A program made the position numbers and the translations under genes. Under the pieces are notes generated by a model. That model had not been told where the DNA came from, searched no databases, and was given only the letters and a program-made list of their open reading frames with translations. A stretch of 64,000 nucleotides of DNA from Pseudomonas paraglycinae (GTDB lineage: Bacteria > Pseudomonadota > Gammaproteobacteria > Pseudomonadales > Pseudomonadaceae): assembly GCF_021601625.1 (NCBI RefSeq), contig NZ_BQHR01000004.1:124001-188000 (forward strand), in the 5' to 3' direction. Shown here piece by piece: positions 27,927-37,088 of the stretch (position 1 is the first letter of the stretch; every line of letters starts with the position of its first letter).

Positions 27927-30900
27927 TTAGAACTGCCAGTCCAGCGTCAGGCCCACACCGTGGTCCTTTTCGTTGGAGCCGATCAGCCCGTTATAGTCCA
28001 GGTTGACCCGGACATCGTGATTGAGCGCCAGCCCGGCGCGCACGCCGACTACCGCTGCATCTCGATCCATCGACACACTTTGCACGGTGAACGCACTGTT
28101 GCCATTGACGAAGGCCAAGTGACTGTCGGAATCCACGCTGCTCAGATTGTGCTGCCAGCCCAGGCTTGCGCCCAGTTCCAGCTGGTGTTTCTCCGACAGG
28201 GCAAACGTGCGCTTGGCCCGCACACCGAGGGTCGACAACACCACATCGCGGTTGTCTTCACCACCCTTCAGTGCGGCGGCATCACCCTTCTCGGTGAAGC
28301 TGTCGCTGTTGAGGTGCACGTAGGCCAGATTGGCGAACGGCTCCAGATTCATCGGTTGCAGACCCAGGTCGTAGGCCGCTTCGGTGAACAATTGCGCGGT
28401 GGTCGCATCGCGCTTGGTTTTCTGTTTGCCGCTGACGCCAGCGAATTGCAGGTCGCGTTTGACGTCGATGCGATGCCAGCTGTAAGCCGCACCGGCGGTC
28501 AGACGCAACGCATCAATCTGATGCCCCAGGTACGCGCCCAGGTGATAGCTATCGACCGAGGCGGACGAATGCGTACCCTCGCCCATGCTCAACGAGCTGT
28601 CGCTATAACCAGTAACGAAACCGAGACGAGTATCTTCAGCGATCAAACCGTCGACACCGGCCAGCAGGCCGCCGATGGAACTGGTGGAATCGGCGTATTT
28701 CGACCCGCCATCGCTCTTGCCCCAGGCGCCCAGCACTTTGAGCCAGGCGTTGCTGCGGTCATCGGTCGGCGCACCGGCATCGAACAGATCGCGCTCACGC
28801 AGACGCTCGCCCACGGCATCGCGCAGGTAGCGACTGTCGTTGATCAGCAGCGTGCCGATGGCCGGGTGAATCTCGCCGGACAACTGCTGGAAGGCATCCT
28901 GCGCAGCGGCCGCCGACGGCGACAGCAACAGGGTTTCGAACAACGCATTGCCGGCGCCGAGCCGTTCGGTGGCAGCACCGACTGCGCGCTGGTTCGGGGT
29001 CAGGCCGACACTGGCGAACGAGGCGCCGTTACGTCCAACCTCCAGTTGCACGCCACCTGATGAGTAATCGAGGGTGCCGCCGAGGAACGCATAGTTAGGC
29101 AGCACCTGACCAAAGCGCCCCTGAATCCCGCCTGCTGCCTGCAGGATGTTGAACTGACTGCCGAGCAGCGATTTCACGTCTTCGGTGGTCAACAGCGTCG
29201 GGCTGTTTTCCAGGGACAGACTGACGGTGGCGCCCTCAATTATGGCGGTGCCACCGGCGACGATCCGGTCGCTGCTGGTCGGCGACACTTCCACCGCATA
29301 GGTCGAACCCGGTGCGAAGGTCACGTCACCCGCCACGTTCAAGGTGCCGATGGAATTGCCCGGCGCCACGGTACCGCCGCTGTTGGCGGTCAGCGCGGCG
29401 ATCCGGCCGTTACCACCGAGGATGCCGCCGTCATTGACCGTCACCGCCGATTGCAGCGAGCCATTGATTGCCAGTCGGCCCTGATTGACCAGGGTCGGGC
29501 CGCTGTAGGTGTTGTTGCCGGTCAGCACCAGAGTGCCGATGCCTTGTTTGGTCAGACCACCATGGCCGGAGATGTTGTTGCGCCAGGTGTCGAGCCCGCA
29601 GGTGATGTCGTTGCATACGCGTTCGGTGGGTTTGCCCGCATCGATAATCGCGCCGATGCCTGGCAGATCGGCCACGAACTGGCCGGAACCGTAGGCGCCC
29701 TGGATGCGGAATTCTTCGGGGATGTCCTGCTCGGTGACGAACATCGCCGGGCCGTCGATGCCCTTGCGCAGGTTGATCATGCCCCAGCCATACAGGGCGT
29801 CGATGCCCGGTGCGCCGAGGTCGGTGGCCGTGGTGCGCAACACGCTGGCGACCTGATCGCCGGACATGTACGGGAAGCGCTCCATCAGCACCGCCATGGA
29901 GCCGGCCACGTGGGGCGCGGCCATCGAGGTGCCGTTGTAGTTCTTGTAGCCGGTGGTCAGGTTGTCGGCGTTGGTGCCTTCGATGATCGAGCTGTAGATC
30001 TGCGTGCCCGGTGCCGAGACGCAGAAACTGGCGGTGTAGCCGCAGCGCGAAGAGAACGTACTCATGATGTACGGATTGGCGCTGGCCTGATCCGGGTTCC
30101 TTTGCAATGCGGCGACGGTGATCCAGTTCGGCGCGATGTCCGGCACGAAGTAACCGAGGCCGGCGATGGCGTCCGGGTTGTTCAGGTTGTAGTCGTTGCC
30201 CGCCGCGAAGATCGTCACGATCCCGCTGCGTGCGGCGGCGATTGCACCGTCGTAGGCGCCGCCGGGTTTGGTGCCCAGCAGTGTGCGGATCTCGTTGAAC
30301 TGCAGTTGCGCGTCGTTGACGGTGAAGTGCGGGTACGCCGGGTCACGGCCGCCGAGGTCGAAACGGTCGGTGATGCCGATGCCCCAGCTGTTGTTGATGA
30401 TCCGCGCGCCGCTGGCGATCAGCGCATCCCAGCCGGCCTTGTACACCGCGCCGTCGTTGCCGCGCACGATGCCGTCTTCCGGGCCCGGGTCGCCGTTGTC
30501 GGCGCTGATGATCTGCGCGCCGAACGCCACGCCGTGCATCGGCCCGCCGTCACGGCTGCCGGCAGCGATACCGCCAACGTGGGTGCCGTGGGCGCCGAGT
30601 TTGCCGTCGGAACCGACCGAGGGCGAACCGTCATAGCGGAACGCGTCCCCCGCTTTGACCGGGATGTACGGGTCGGTGTATTCGCGGATCCCCGAGGTCA
30701 CCAGGGTGATGACCTTGTTGCTGCCGGAAAACTCCGGGTGCGCGGCGTAGACCGGTTGGTCGAAAATTCCCAGTTTCACGCCTTTACCGGTGTAACCGGC
30801 GGCGTAGGCGTAATCCGCGCCGATGGCGCCCAGGCCCCAGTCGGCCTTGAACTCGGCACTGCGCCAACTGCCCGGATCCCCTGCCCGGCCGCTTTCCACG

Positions 30901-31013
30901 TAGGGCGCCGCGTGTGCGCTACCCCAGGTTGCCAGCGCGCAGAGCAAGGCGACGTTGAGAGTTTTCAGGCGAAAGCATCCACCCGATTGCGCGGGGGTGT
31001 TGTTGTTTTTCAT
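27927..31013 (-). CDS. Subtilase-type autotransporter serine protease (second copy, PspB/PrtB-like)
   Basis: Secreted S8 protease with its own translocator, 1028 residues from the ATG at 31013 (AAGGAAGG site 7 bases upstream; the frame is open further but without a ribosome-binding site). A signal peptide ends near SAHA. The subtilase domain has Asp (KLGIFDQPV), His (HGTHVGGIAAG) and Ser (NGTSMAAPHVAG). One autotransporter beta-strand repeat (TGNNTYSGPTLVNQGRLAING) leads into the linker, and a C-terminal barrel of about 270 residues ends in Phe (LTLDWQF). It corresponds to the serine protease homologues known between aprF and lipA in P. fluorescens. Confidence 0.93.
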   Translation of the reverse strand: MKNNNTPAQSGGCFRLKTLNVALLCALATWGSAHAAPYVESGRAGDPGSWRSAEFKADWGLGAIGADYAYAAGYTGKGVKLGIFDQPVYAAHPEFSGSNKVITLVTSGIREYTDPYIPVKAGDAFRYDGSPSVGSDGKLGAHGTHVGGIAAGSRDGGPMHGVAFGAQIISADNGDPGPEDGIVRGNDGAVYKAGWDALIASGARIINNSWGIGITDRFDLGGRDPAYPHFTVNDAQLQFNEIRTLLGTKPGGAYDGAIAAARSGIVTIFAAGNDYNLNNPDAIAGLGYFVPDIAPNWITVAALQRNPDQASANPYIMSTFSSRCGYTASFCVSAPGTQIYSSIIEGTNADNLTTGYKNYNGTSMAAPHVAGSMAVLMERFPYMSGDQVASVLRTTATDLGAPGIDALYGWGMINLRKGIDGPAMFVTEQDIPEEFRIQGAYGSGQFVADLPGIGAIIDAGKPTERVCNDITCGLDTWRNNISGHGGLTKQGIGTLVLTGNNTYSGPTLVNQGRLAINGSLQSAVTVNDGGILGGNGRIAALTANSGGTVAPGNSIGTLNVAGDVTFAPGSTYAVEVSPTSSDRIVAGGTAIIEGATVSLSLENSPTLLTTEDVKSLLGSQFNILQAAGGIQGRFGQVLPNYAFLGGTLDYSSGGVQLEVGRNGASFASVGLTPNQRAVGAATERLGAGNALFETLLLSPSAAAAQDAFQQLSGEIHPAIGTLLINDSRYLRDAVGERLRERDLFDAGAPTDDRSNAWLKVLGAWGKSDGGSKYADSTSSIGGLLAGVDGLIAEDTRLGFVTGYSDSSLSMGEGTHSSASVDSYHLGAYLGHQIDALRLTAGAAYSWHRIDVKRDLQFAGVSGKQKTKRDATTAQLFTEAAYDLGLQPMNLEPFANLAYVHLNSDSFTEKGDAAALKGGEDNRDVVLSTLGVRAKRTFALSEKHQLELGASLGWQHNLSSVDSDSHLAFVNGNSAFTVQSVSMDRDAAVVGVRAGLALNHDVRVNLDYNGLIGSNEKDHGVGLTLDWQF

Positions 31014-31064
31014 CCAGCGACCTTCCTTAGTGATGTTGCGAAAAATCCGTGTGTTCAGCCCCGT

Positions 31065-31167
31065 GATCGTTCCCACGCTCCCGCGTGGGAACGCAGCCCG
31101 TGACGCTCCGCGTCACCGGACGCGGAGCGTCCCTAGAGGCATTCCCACGCAGAGCGTGGGAACGATC
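31065..31167. repeat. Intergenic repeat with three hairpins
   Basis: GATCGTTCCCACGC (31065-31078) and its complement GCGTGGGAACGATC (31154-31167) bound the element. Inside are GTTCCCACGC/GCGTGGGAAC, GTGACGC/GCGTCAC and TTCCCACGC/GCGTGGGAA hairpins. This GATCGTTCCCACGC repeat is common between Pseudomonas genes. It sits between the two autotransporter genes and may lower read-through or stabilise mRNA ends. Confidence 0.85.
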
Positions 31168-31177
31168 ATCCGTGTGT

Positions 31178-34129
31178 CTAGAAATGCCAGTTCAGGCTCA
31201 GGCCCACGCCATGCTGCTTCTCGCGGCTGGCCAGTTGTCCGGTGTAATCGAGGTTCACCCGCACGTCGCGGGTCAGTGCCAGGCTGGCCTGCACGCCGAC
31301 CAGTGCGGCGTCGCGCACCAGTGGCGAGCTTTCGACCGTGTACGGCGCGCTGCCGCTGGCAAAACGCAAATGCTGTTCGGAGTCGATGTCGGTCAGGCTG
31401 TGCTGCCAGCCCAGGTGTCCGCTCACTTGCAGCTTCTGCGCGGACGGCAGGTCGAAGGTCTTGATCGCCCGCACGCCGAGGGTGCTCAACACCGCGTCGC
31501 GCTGGTCGCCGCCGCTTTTCAGCGCGGCGGCGTCGCCCTTCTCGGTGAAGCCGTCGGTGTCGAGGTGCACGTAGGCCAGATTGGCGAACGGCTCCAGGGC
31601 CAGCGGTTGCAGGTTCAGTCGATAAGCCGCTTCGCCGAATACCTGAGTGGTGGCGGCATCGACCTTGGCTTTTTGCCTGGCGCTGACGTTGCCGTACTGC
31701 AAGTCGCGTTTCACATCGGCGCGATGCCAGCTGTAGGCCGCGCCGGTGCTCAGGCGCCAGGCGCCGATGTCGTGACCGGCGTAGGCGCCGAGGTGATAGC
31801 TGTCGACTTTGGCTGAGGAATGCGTGCCCGAGCCCATGCTCAGCGAGCTGTCGCTGTAACCGGTGACCAGACCGATGCGGGTCTGCTCGTCCAGCGCTCC
31901 GTCGACACCGGCCAGCAATCCACCGATTGAGGTGCTGTAACCGGCGGTGTCGTGGCGCGAATCGGTGCTGCTCCAGGCGCCGAGGGCCTTGATCCAGCCA
32001 TTGCTTTGCGTGGCTTGGGCGTCGTGCAGGCGTAAACCGATGGCGTCGCGCAGTTGGCGGCTGTCGTTGATCAGCACGGAGCCGAGGGCCGGATAGATTT
32101 CACCGCTCAACTGCTGGAACGCTTGTTGCGCATCACTGGTGGTGGCCGACAACAGCAGACTTTCGTAAACGGAATTGCCCGCGCCCAGTCCTTCGACGGC
32201 AGTGGCCACGGAGCGTTGATTCGGTGTCTGGCCGACGCTGGCGAACGATGTTGCGTTGCGCTCGACATTCAAGCCGATGCCGTTGTCGCTGTAGGCCAGG
32301 CTGCCACCGATGAACAGGTAATCCGGCAGCACCGCACCGAACCGACCCTGAATGCCACCCGCCGCTTGCAGAATGTCGTACTGCCGGCCGAGCAGGCTTC
32401 TGGCCTCGGTGGTGCTGAGCAGCGTCGTACTGTTTTCCAGCGACAGGCTCACGGTGGCGCCGTTGATGGACGCAGTGCCGCCGGCAACGATGCGGTCGCT
32501 GCTGGTGGGAGATAACTCCACGGCGTAGGTCGAACCAGGCGCGAAGGTCACGTCACCGGCGACGTTCAACGTACCGATCGAATTGCCCGGTGCTACCCGG
32601 CCGCCGCTGTTGGCGGTCAACGCGCCGATCCGCCCGGATCCGCCGAGGGTGCCGCCGTCGTTGACGGTCACGGCCGAAGTCAGCGAACCGTTCACCGTCA
32701 GCAGGCCGCCATTGACCGTGGTCGGCCCGCGATAGCTGTTGTTACCGGTCAGAACCAGTCGCCCGTCGCCGGACTTGATCAGACTGCCCTGATACACCCG
32801 ACTGGCCGCCGCTGCATCGCGAGCCATGCCCACGGCGTAATCGGTCTGATCCTGTTGACTGGCGCCGGCCGGCACGCCGTTCTGCCAGCCTTTGTTTTGC
32901 AGGGTTTGCTGCCAGGCGCTGTGTTCGGCGAGGTCTTCGCTCTGGCGCTGGATCAGCGCCTTGTCGCTGATGTCATTGCTCCAGACATCGCTCTGCCCGG
33001 CTGCCAGATGGGCGTCGAACGCTCCGAGCAATTGCCCCGGACCGCGCATCGCCCGGTACAGGTTGGCTACGCCCCAGCCGACTCGCTCGGTGGGCGCGTC
33101 GGTCACCGAGCCATCGAGTTGCGTAGCCGTGGTCAGCAGCACTTCGAGAGCCTGCTGGTTGTTCATGTACGGATACCGCTCCATCACCAGCGCCAGTGCG
33201 CCGGTGGCGTGTGGCGCGGCCATCGAGGTGCCGGACTTGATCGCATAACCGCCGTCGGGAATGGTGCTGTCGATCTTCGCCCCCGGCGTGGTGATGCACC
33301 AGTACTTGGCGATTCCGCACTGGTTGTACTTTTGCTGATTGCTTTGATCGAGTCCGGAGACTGCCAGCCAGTGGCCTTCCAGATCGGGCTGAAAGTACGG
33401 CAGCGCCGAGCGCACGCTGGCATTCGGGTAACCGCTGTTGCCGGCGCTGAACACGTTGATCACGCCACGACGGGAAACGTCCGCCGCTGCGTCTAGCCAA
33501 GTGCCTTTGTTCCAGTGCTGGGCGTAAGCGGCGTGCAGATCCGCGAGGGTTCGATAGCTGACATCCGGCGGCTGGCTGCCCCAGCTGTTGTTGATCGCAC
33601 GCACACCGGCATCGGCCAGGGCGTCGTACACCGCTTTGAAGTAGCGCGGGTCCGGGTTGGGGCCGAACAGGAAACTGTCGTTCTTGTTGGTGTTGCCGAC
33701 GTAGATTTGCGCGTTGTACGCCACGCCATGCATGCCGCTGCCGTCACGGGATGCGCCCATGGTGCCGACCACGTGGGTGCCGTGGGAGTCGTTGTTCGGG
33801 TTGAGGGTGCCGTTGACGTTGAACAGCGAGCCGTCGATATAGCTGCCGCTGGCCAGTACCGGGTGATAGCGGTCACGGGCGAACTCGGGATGGGCGGCGT
33901 CGAAACCGGAGTCCAGCGCGCCGATTTTCACGCCCTTGCCAGTGATGCCGGTGGCGTAGGCCTGATCGGCCTGCATCCGGTCCAGGCCCCAGTCACGCAG
34001 GAACTCGGCGCTGCGCCAACTGGCCGGATCGCCGGGTTGTCCGGATTCCAGGTACTGCGCCTGAGCCTGGGTCGAAGAAATCACAAGCAGCAGGGTGCCG
34101 ACCGAAACCGGCTTGATGCGTACGTCCAT
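31178..34129 (-). CDS. Subtilase-type autotransporter serine protease (first copy, PspA/PrtA-like)
   Basis: 983 residues from the ATG at 34129; two in-frame GTG codons just upstream are alternatives. Signal peptide to about residue 26 (TLLLVISSTQAQAQ). The subtilase triad is Asp (KIGALDSGFD), His (HGTHVVGTMGA) and Ser (SGTSMAAPHATG). Then come a beta-strand repeat (TGNNSYRGPTTVNGGLLTVNG) and a barrel ending LSLNWHF. The linker is almost identical in protein to that of the downstream copy (for example APGNSIGTLNVAGDVTFAPG), although the DNA differs at many third positions. The role is cell-surface or secreted proteolysis. Confidence 0.93.
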   Translation of the reverse strand: MDVRIKPVSVGTLLLVISSTQAQAQYLESGQPGDPASWRSAEFLRDWGLDRMQADQAYATGITGKGVKIGALDSGFDAAHPEFARDRYHPVLASGSYIDGSLFNVNGTLNPNNDSHGTHVVGTMGASRDGSGMHGVAYNAQIYVGNTNKNDSFLFGPNPDPRYFKAVYDALADAGVRAINNSWGSQPPDVSYRTLADLHAAYAQHWNKGTWLDAAADVSRRGVINVFSAGNSGYPNASVRSALPYFQPDLEGHWLAVSGLDQSNQQKYNQCGIAKYWCITTPGAKIDSTIPDGGYAIKSGTSMAAPHATGALALVMERYPYMNNQQALEVLLTTATQLDGSVTDAPTERVGWGVANLYRAMRGPGQLLGAFDAHLAAGQSDVWSNDISDKALIQRQSEDLAEHSAWQQTLQNKGWQNGVPAGASQQDQTDYAVGMARDAAAASRVYQGSLIKSGDGRLVLTGNNSYRGPTTVNGGLLTVNGSLTSAVTVNDGGTLGGSGRIGALTANSGGRVAPGNSIGTLNVAGDVTFAPGSTYAVELSPTSSDRIVAGGTASINGATVSLSLENSTTLLSTTEARSLLGRQYDILQAAGGIQGRFGAVLPDYLFIGGSLAYSDNGIGLNVERNATSFASVGQTPNQRSVATAVEGLGAGNSVYESLLLSATTSDAQQAFQQLSGEIYPALGSVLINDSRQLRDAIGLRLHDAQATQSNGWIKALGAWSSTDSRHDTAGYSTSIGGLLAGVDGALDEQTRIGLVTGYSDSSLSMGSGTHSSAKVDSYHLGAYAGHDIGAWRLSTGAAYSWHRADVKRDLQYGNVSARQKAKVDAATTQVFGEAAYRLNLQPLALEPFANLAYVHLDTDGFTEKGDAAALKSGGDQRDAVLSTLGVRAIKTFDLPSAQKLQVSGHLGWQHSLTDIDSEQHLRFASGSAPYTVESSPLVRDAALVGVQASLALTRDVRVNLDYTGQLASREKQHGVGLSLNWHF

Positions 34130-34197
34130 GTTCACCACTCACTTTTATTGTTTTATGCAGGTTGATTCTGCGGTGTTGCCCATTCCCCTCACCCCAG

Positions 34198-34355
34198 CCC
34201 TCTCCCCAAGGAGAGGGAGCTGATCGAGGTGTCTTGCGTCATACATCGACCTGAAAAACCGGGTCGATGCTGGATTCGGTGACGCCCGATCAGGTCGGTG
34301 TACCTCCAAAATATCCCCCGATCAGTCCCCTCTCCCTCCGGGAGAGGGTGAGGGC
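34198..34355. repeat. Paired inverted CCCTCTCC...GGAGAGGG repeats
   Basis: CCCTCTCC-CCAA-GGAGAGGG (34198-34217) and CCCTCTCCC-TCC-GGGAGAGGG (34328-34348) are two hairpins. Each is flanked by CCCTCACC or GTGAGGG so that the outer arms also match. They fill the 245-base gap between aprF and the first autotransporter gene. This is a dispersed Pseudomonas intergenic repeat type. Confidence 0.8.
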
Positions 34356-34374
34356 CGGTCTGAAGCCATGCACA

Positions 34375-35724
34375 TCAACGTCGAGCCACCCCAAACGCCT
34401 CATCCACCCGCGCCAGATCCTGTTCGCTCAAGGTGCCCGCGTAGTAATGCAACTTCGTCCAGGCCATGAGGTAGTCATAGCGTGCCTGGGCCAAATCACG
34501 GCGGGTGGTAAATAGTTGTTGTTCGGCGTTCAGTGCGTCGAGGTTGGTTCGCTCGCCACCGAGAATGCTTTGCTTGGTCGACACGACCAGCGCTTCGGCC
34601 GAGGCCAGGGCCTTTTGATAGGCGCGCAGCTTGTTGACCCCGGACAGGCACGCACTGAACTGGCGACGCAATTCGATCAGCGTCTCACGGGTCTTGCCGT
34701 CCAGTTCGTATTCGGCCTGTTCCATGGTGCGGCTGGCCTGGCGGGTCGAGGCCGACACGCCGCCGCCGGCATACAACGGCACGCTGACTTCGAAACCGAT
34801 GGTGTTGGTTTCGTAACGCTGGTTGTAGGTGTTGCCGCTTTCCGATTCGTTTTGGCGCATCGTGGCGTAAGCGCTGACTTTCGGCAGGTGCCCGGCGCGG
34901 TTGCGCTCGACTTCGTACCGCGCCACTTCCACCGCCTGACGCTGGGACGCGAGGTTCGGGTTGTTGCTGACTGCCAGTTCGTGCCAGGTGTCGTAGTTGG
35001 CCGGCATCAAGGCGAATGTCTGGAAATTCTGATCCAGCGGTGCCAGATCACTGATGTCCATCGCCGGCACGCCTACCAATGCGCCCAACTCCCGTAGCGC
35101 GGCGTCCTGCTCGTCGCGGGCCTCGATTTCCTCGGCGGTCGCCAGTTCGTAACGCGACTCGGCTTCGAGGATGTCGGTGCGAGTGCCCTCGCCCTGCTTG
35201 AACATGTGCTCGTTCTGCTGGAACTGTTGCTCGTACGCCTTCTTCTTGGCCTGCGCGATGTCGATCTGATCCTGGGCAAACAAAGCCTTGGTGTAGTTGT
35301 CCAGTACGCGAACCAGCAGTTCCTGGCTCTTGCCGCGAAAGTTTTCGTCGGCAAACAGCGACTGGGCCACGCCTTTGCGATACGCCGCGTAGGCTTCGTA
35401 GTCGAGCAGCGGTTGTTGCAGGGTCAGGCTCGAGCCGTAGCTGCTGTAGTTGCGGTCATCGGTGCGATTGCGTGCGCGTTCGTCGAGGGACGTGGCTTTC
35501 GACGAGTTGCGGCCCTTGTTGTAGTTGTAACCCAGTTTCGGCAACAGGCCGGCGCGGCCGATGGCGCGGTTTTCAAGGCCGGCGTCGCGTTCCTTGATCG
35601 CGCCGAGGAACACCGGGTCATTGCGCAACGCCTGTTCGTAGATCTCGAACGGCCCCATGGCCGCCATTGCACTGTTGCCCGCGAGCAGCGCGAACGCTGC
35701 CGCCAGCATGGAAAGCTTATTCAT
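34375..35724 (-). CDS. aprF: TolC-family outer-membrane channel of the type I exporter, AprF
   Basis: Outer-membrane factor that completes the AprDEF tunnel. The product has 449 residues from the ATG at 35724; an ATG 12 bases upstream directly follows the AAGGA site and is less likely. Signal peptide to about residue 21 (LLAGNSAMA). Two TolC repeats follow, with long coiled-coil helices (LDNYTKALFAQDQIDIAQAKKKAYEQQF, then TRETLIELRRQFSACL) and the conserved late motif GERTNLDALNAEQQLF. It follows aprE by 14 bases. Confidence 0.93.
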   Translation of the reverse strand: MNKLSMLAAAFALLAGNSAMAAMGPFEIYEQALRNDPVFLGAIKERDAGLENRAIGRAGLLPKLGYNYNKGRNSSKATSLDERARNRTDDRNYSSYGSSLTLQQPLLDYEAYAAYRKGVAQSLFADENFRGKSQELLVRVLDNYTKALFAQDQIDIAQAKKKAYEQQFQQNEHMFKQGEGTRTDILEAESRYELATAEEIEARDEQDAALRELGALVGVPAMDISDLAPLDQNFQTFALMPANYDTWHELAVSNNPNLASQRQAVEVARYEVERNRAGHLPKVSAYATMRQNESESGNTYNQRYETNTIGFEVSVPLYAGGGVSASTRQASRTMEQAEYELDGKTRETLIELRRQFSACLSGVNKLRAYQKALASAEALVVSTKQSILGGERTNLDALNAEQQLFTTRRDLAQARYDYLMAWTKLHYYAGTLSEQDLARVDEAFGVARR

Positions 35725-35738
35725 ACAGCCGAACATCC

Positions 35739-37088
35739 TTATTCTTCGGTCAACGCGGAACCGGCGCGGTCGAGCAGCGGCTTGAACAGGTAGTTGAGGA
35801 GTGAACGTTCGCCAGTGCGCACGAACATTTCCGCCGGCATGCCGGGCTTGATCACCAGACCGTTGAGTTTCTCCATGGCCTGATCGCTGACGCTGCTGCG
35901 CAACACGTAGTACGGCACGCCGGTTTTCTCGTCGACCATCTGGTCGGCGGAAATCAGGCTGACTTCGCCGGGCACTCGTGGCGTCTTGCTCTGGTTGAAC
36001 GCGGTGAACAGGATGTCGACCGGCAGGTGCGTGCCGACCTTGTCGATCAGGTTGATCGGCAGGTGTCCTTCGACTTCCAGGCGCGTGCCTTGCGGGACGA
36101 TTTCCAGCAGGGTTTCGCCCTGACGCACCACGGCGCCTTCGGTGTGCACGCCGAGGTTGACCGCCACGCCGTCGGCGGTAGCAAGGATTTCGCTGTGTTG
36201 CAGGTCGAAACCGGCGGAAGTCAGTTGCTCCGACAGCGTGACGCTTTTCAGTTGCGCGTCGGCCAGTTGGGTGCGGACTTCCTTCTGGTATTCCTCACCG
36301 TGCTGTTGCAGCTTCAGGCGGGACTCAAGAATGCCCTGCTCGACCCGGCCACTTTCGCCGGTGTTTTCGGCCAGTTGTTGCTGGACCTGCGACAACTGGC
36401 GCTGGTATTCCATCAAGCGGTTGCGCGGGATGTAGCCGTTGTCAGCCAGCGGTTGCAGGTTGCTCAACTGTTGTTGCAGCGAGTCAGCCTGCGCGTTGAG
36501 GTCAGTACGGGCGCGGCGCATGCCGGCCAGTTGCGCGGTGGCGCCTTCGATGCTGGCGCGCAGGGCGGCTTGCTCGCGGGAGAACGCTTCGCGGCGGCTG
36601 CTGAACAATTGCCGCTGGCCTTCCAGCACCAGTGCCAGGCGCGGATCGGCGTTGTCGCTCAGCTCGGCCGGAAACGTCACTTGCTTGAGGTTGTCACGCT
36701 CGGCCTGCCAGCGCGCCAGGCTGGCCCAGGCCATGCGGTACTGCGCCTGCAGCGATTGCACGTCGGCGGCGACCTGGGTCTGGTCGAGGCGGAACAGCGG
36801 CTGGCCCTGCTTAACAATTTCGCCCTCGCGCACCAGAATCCGGCTGACCACACCGCTGCTCATCGACTGTACGGCCTTGCGCTTGCCCGACACCACCACG
36901 GTGCCTTGCACCGGAATGCCTTGATCCAGCGGCGCCAATGCCGCCCAGGTGAAGAAACTGCCGGCACCGACCAGCGCCAGAATCCAGCCCATGCGGGCGA
37001 AGAATTTTGCATCGCGCTCCGGGCGTTCGGTGATGTACGCGTGTTCCATCGTCGCTTCGTTTTGCGTGTTCATGCTCGCGCTGCTCAT
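35739..37088 (-). CDS. aprE: HlyD-family membrane fusion protein, AprE
   Basis: Periplasmic adaptor linking the AprD ATPase to AprF. The 449-residue product has an N-terminal cytoplasmic tail, one membrane helix (about 33-54), a lipoyl-type beta domain (VQSMSSGVVSRILVREGEIVKQGQ), long coiled-coil hairpins (about 110-290, Gln/Leu rich) and the HlyD C-terminal domain (GTRLEVEGHLPINLIDKVGTHL). The ATG overlaps the aprD stop by 4 bases. Confidence 0.94.
   Translation of the reverse strand: MSSASMNTQNEATMEHAYITERPERDAKFFARMGWILALVGAGSFFTWAALAPLDQGIPVQGTVVVSGKRKAVQSMSSGVVSRILVREGEIVKQGQPLFRLDQTQVAADVQSLQAQYRMAWASLARWQAERDNLKQVTFPAELSDNADPRLALVLEGQRQLFSSRREAFSREQAALRASIEGATAQLAGMRRARTDLNAQADSLQQQLSNLQPLADNGYIPRNRLMEYQRQLSQVQQQLAENTGESGRVEQGILESRLKLQQHGEEYQKEVRTQLADAQLKSVTLSEQLTSAGFDLQHSEILATADGVAVNLGVHTEGAVVRQGETLLEIVPQGTRLEVEGHLPINLIDKVGTHLPVDILFTAFNQSKTPRVPGEVSLISADQMVDEKTGVPYYVLRSSVSDQAMEKLNGLVIKPGMPAEMFVRTGERSLLNYLFKPLLDRAGSALTEE

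Noticed and set aside
26568-29060. 830-codon plus-strand open frame across lipase and autotransporter genes
   Set aside because: It spans two well-supported minus-strand genes and the gap between them; its Val/Ala/Gly/Arg-rich composition is typical of a GC3 shadow.
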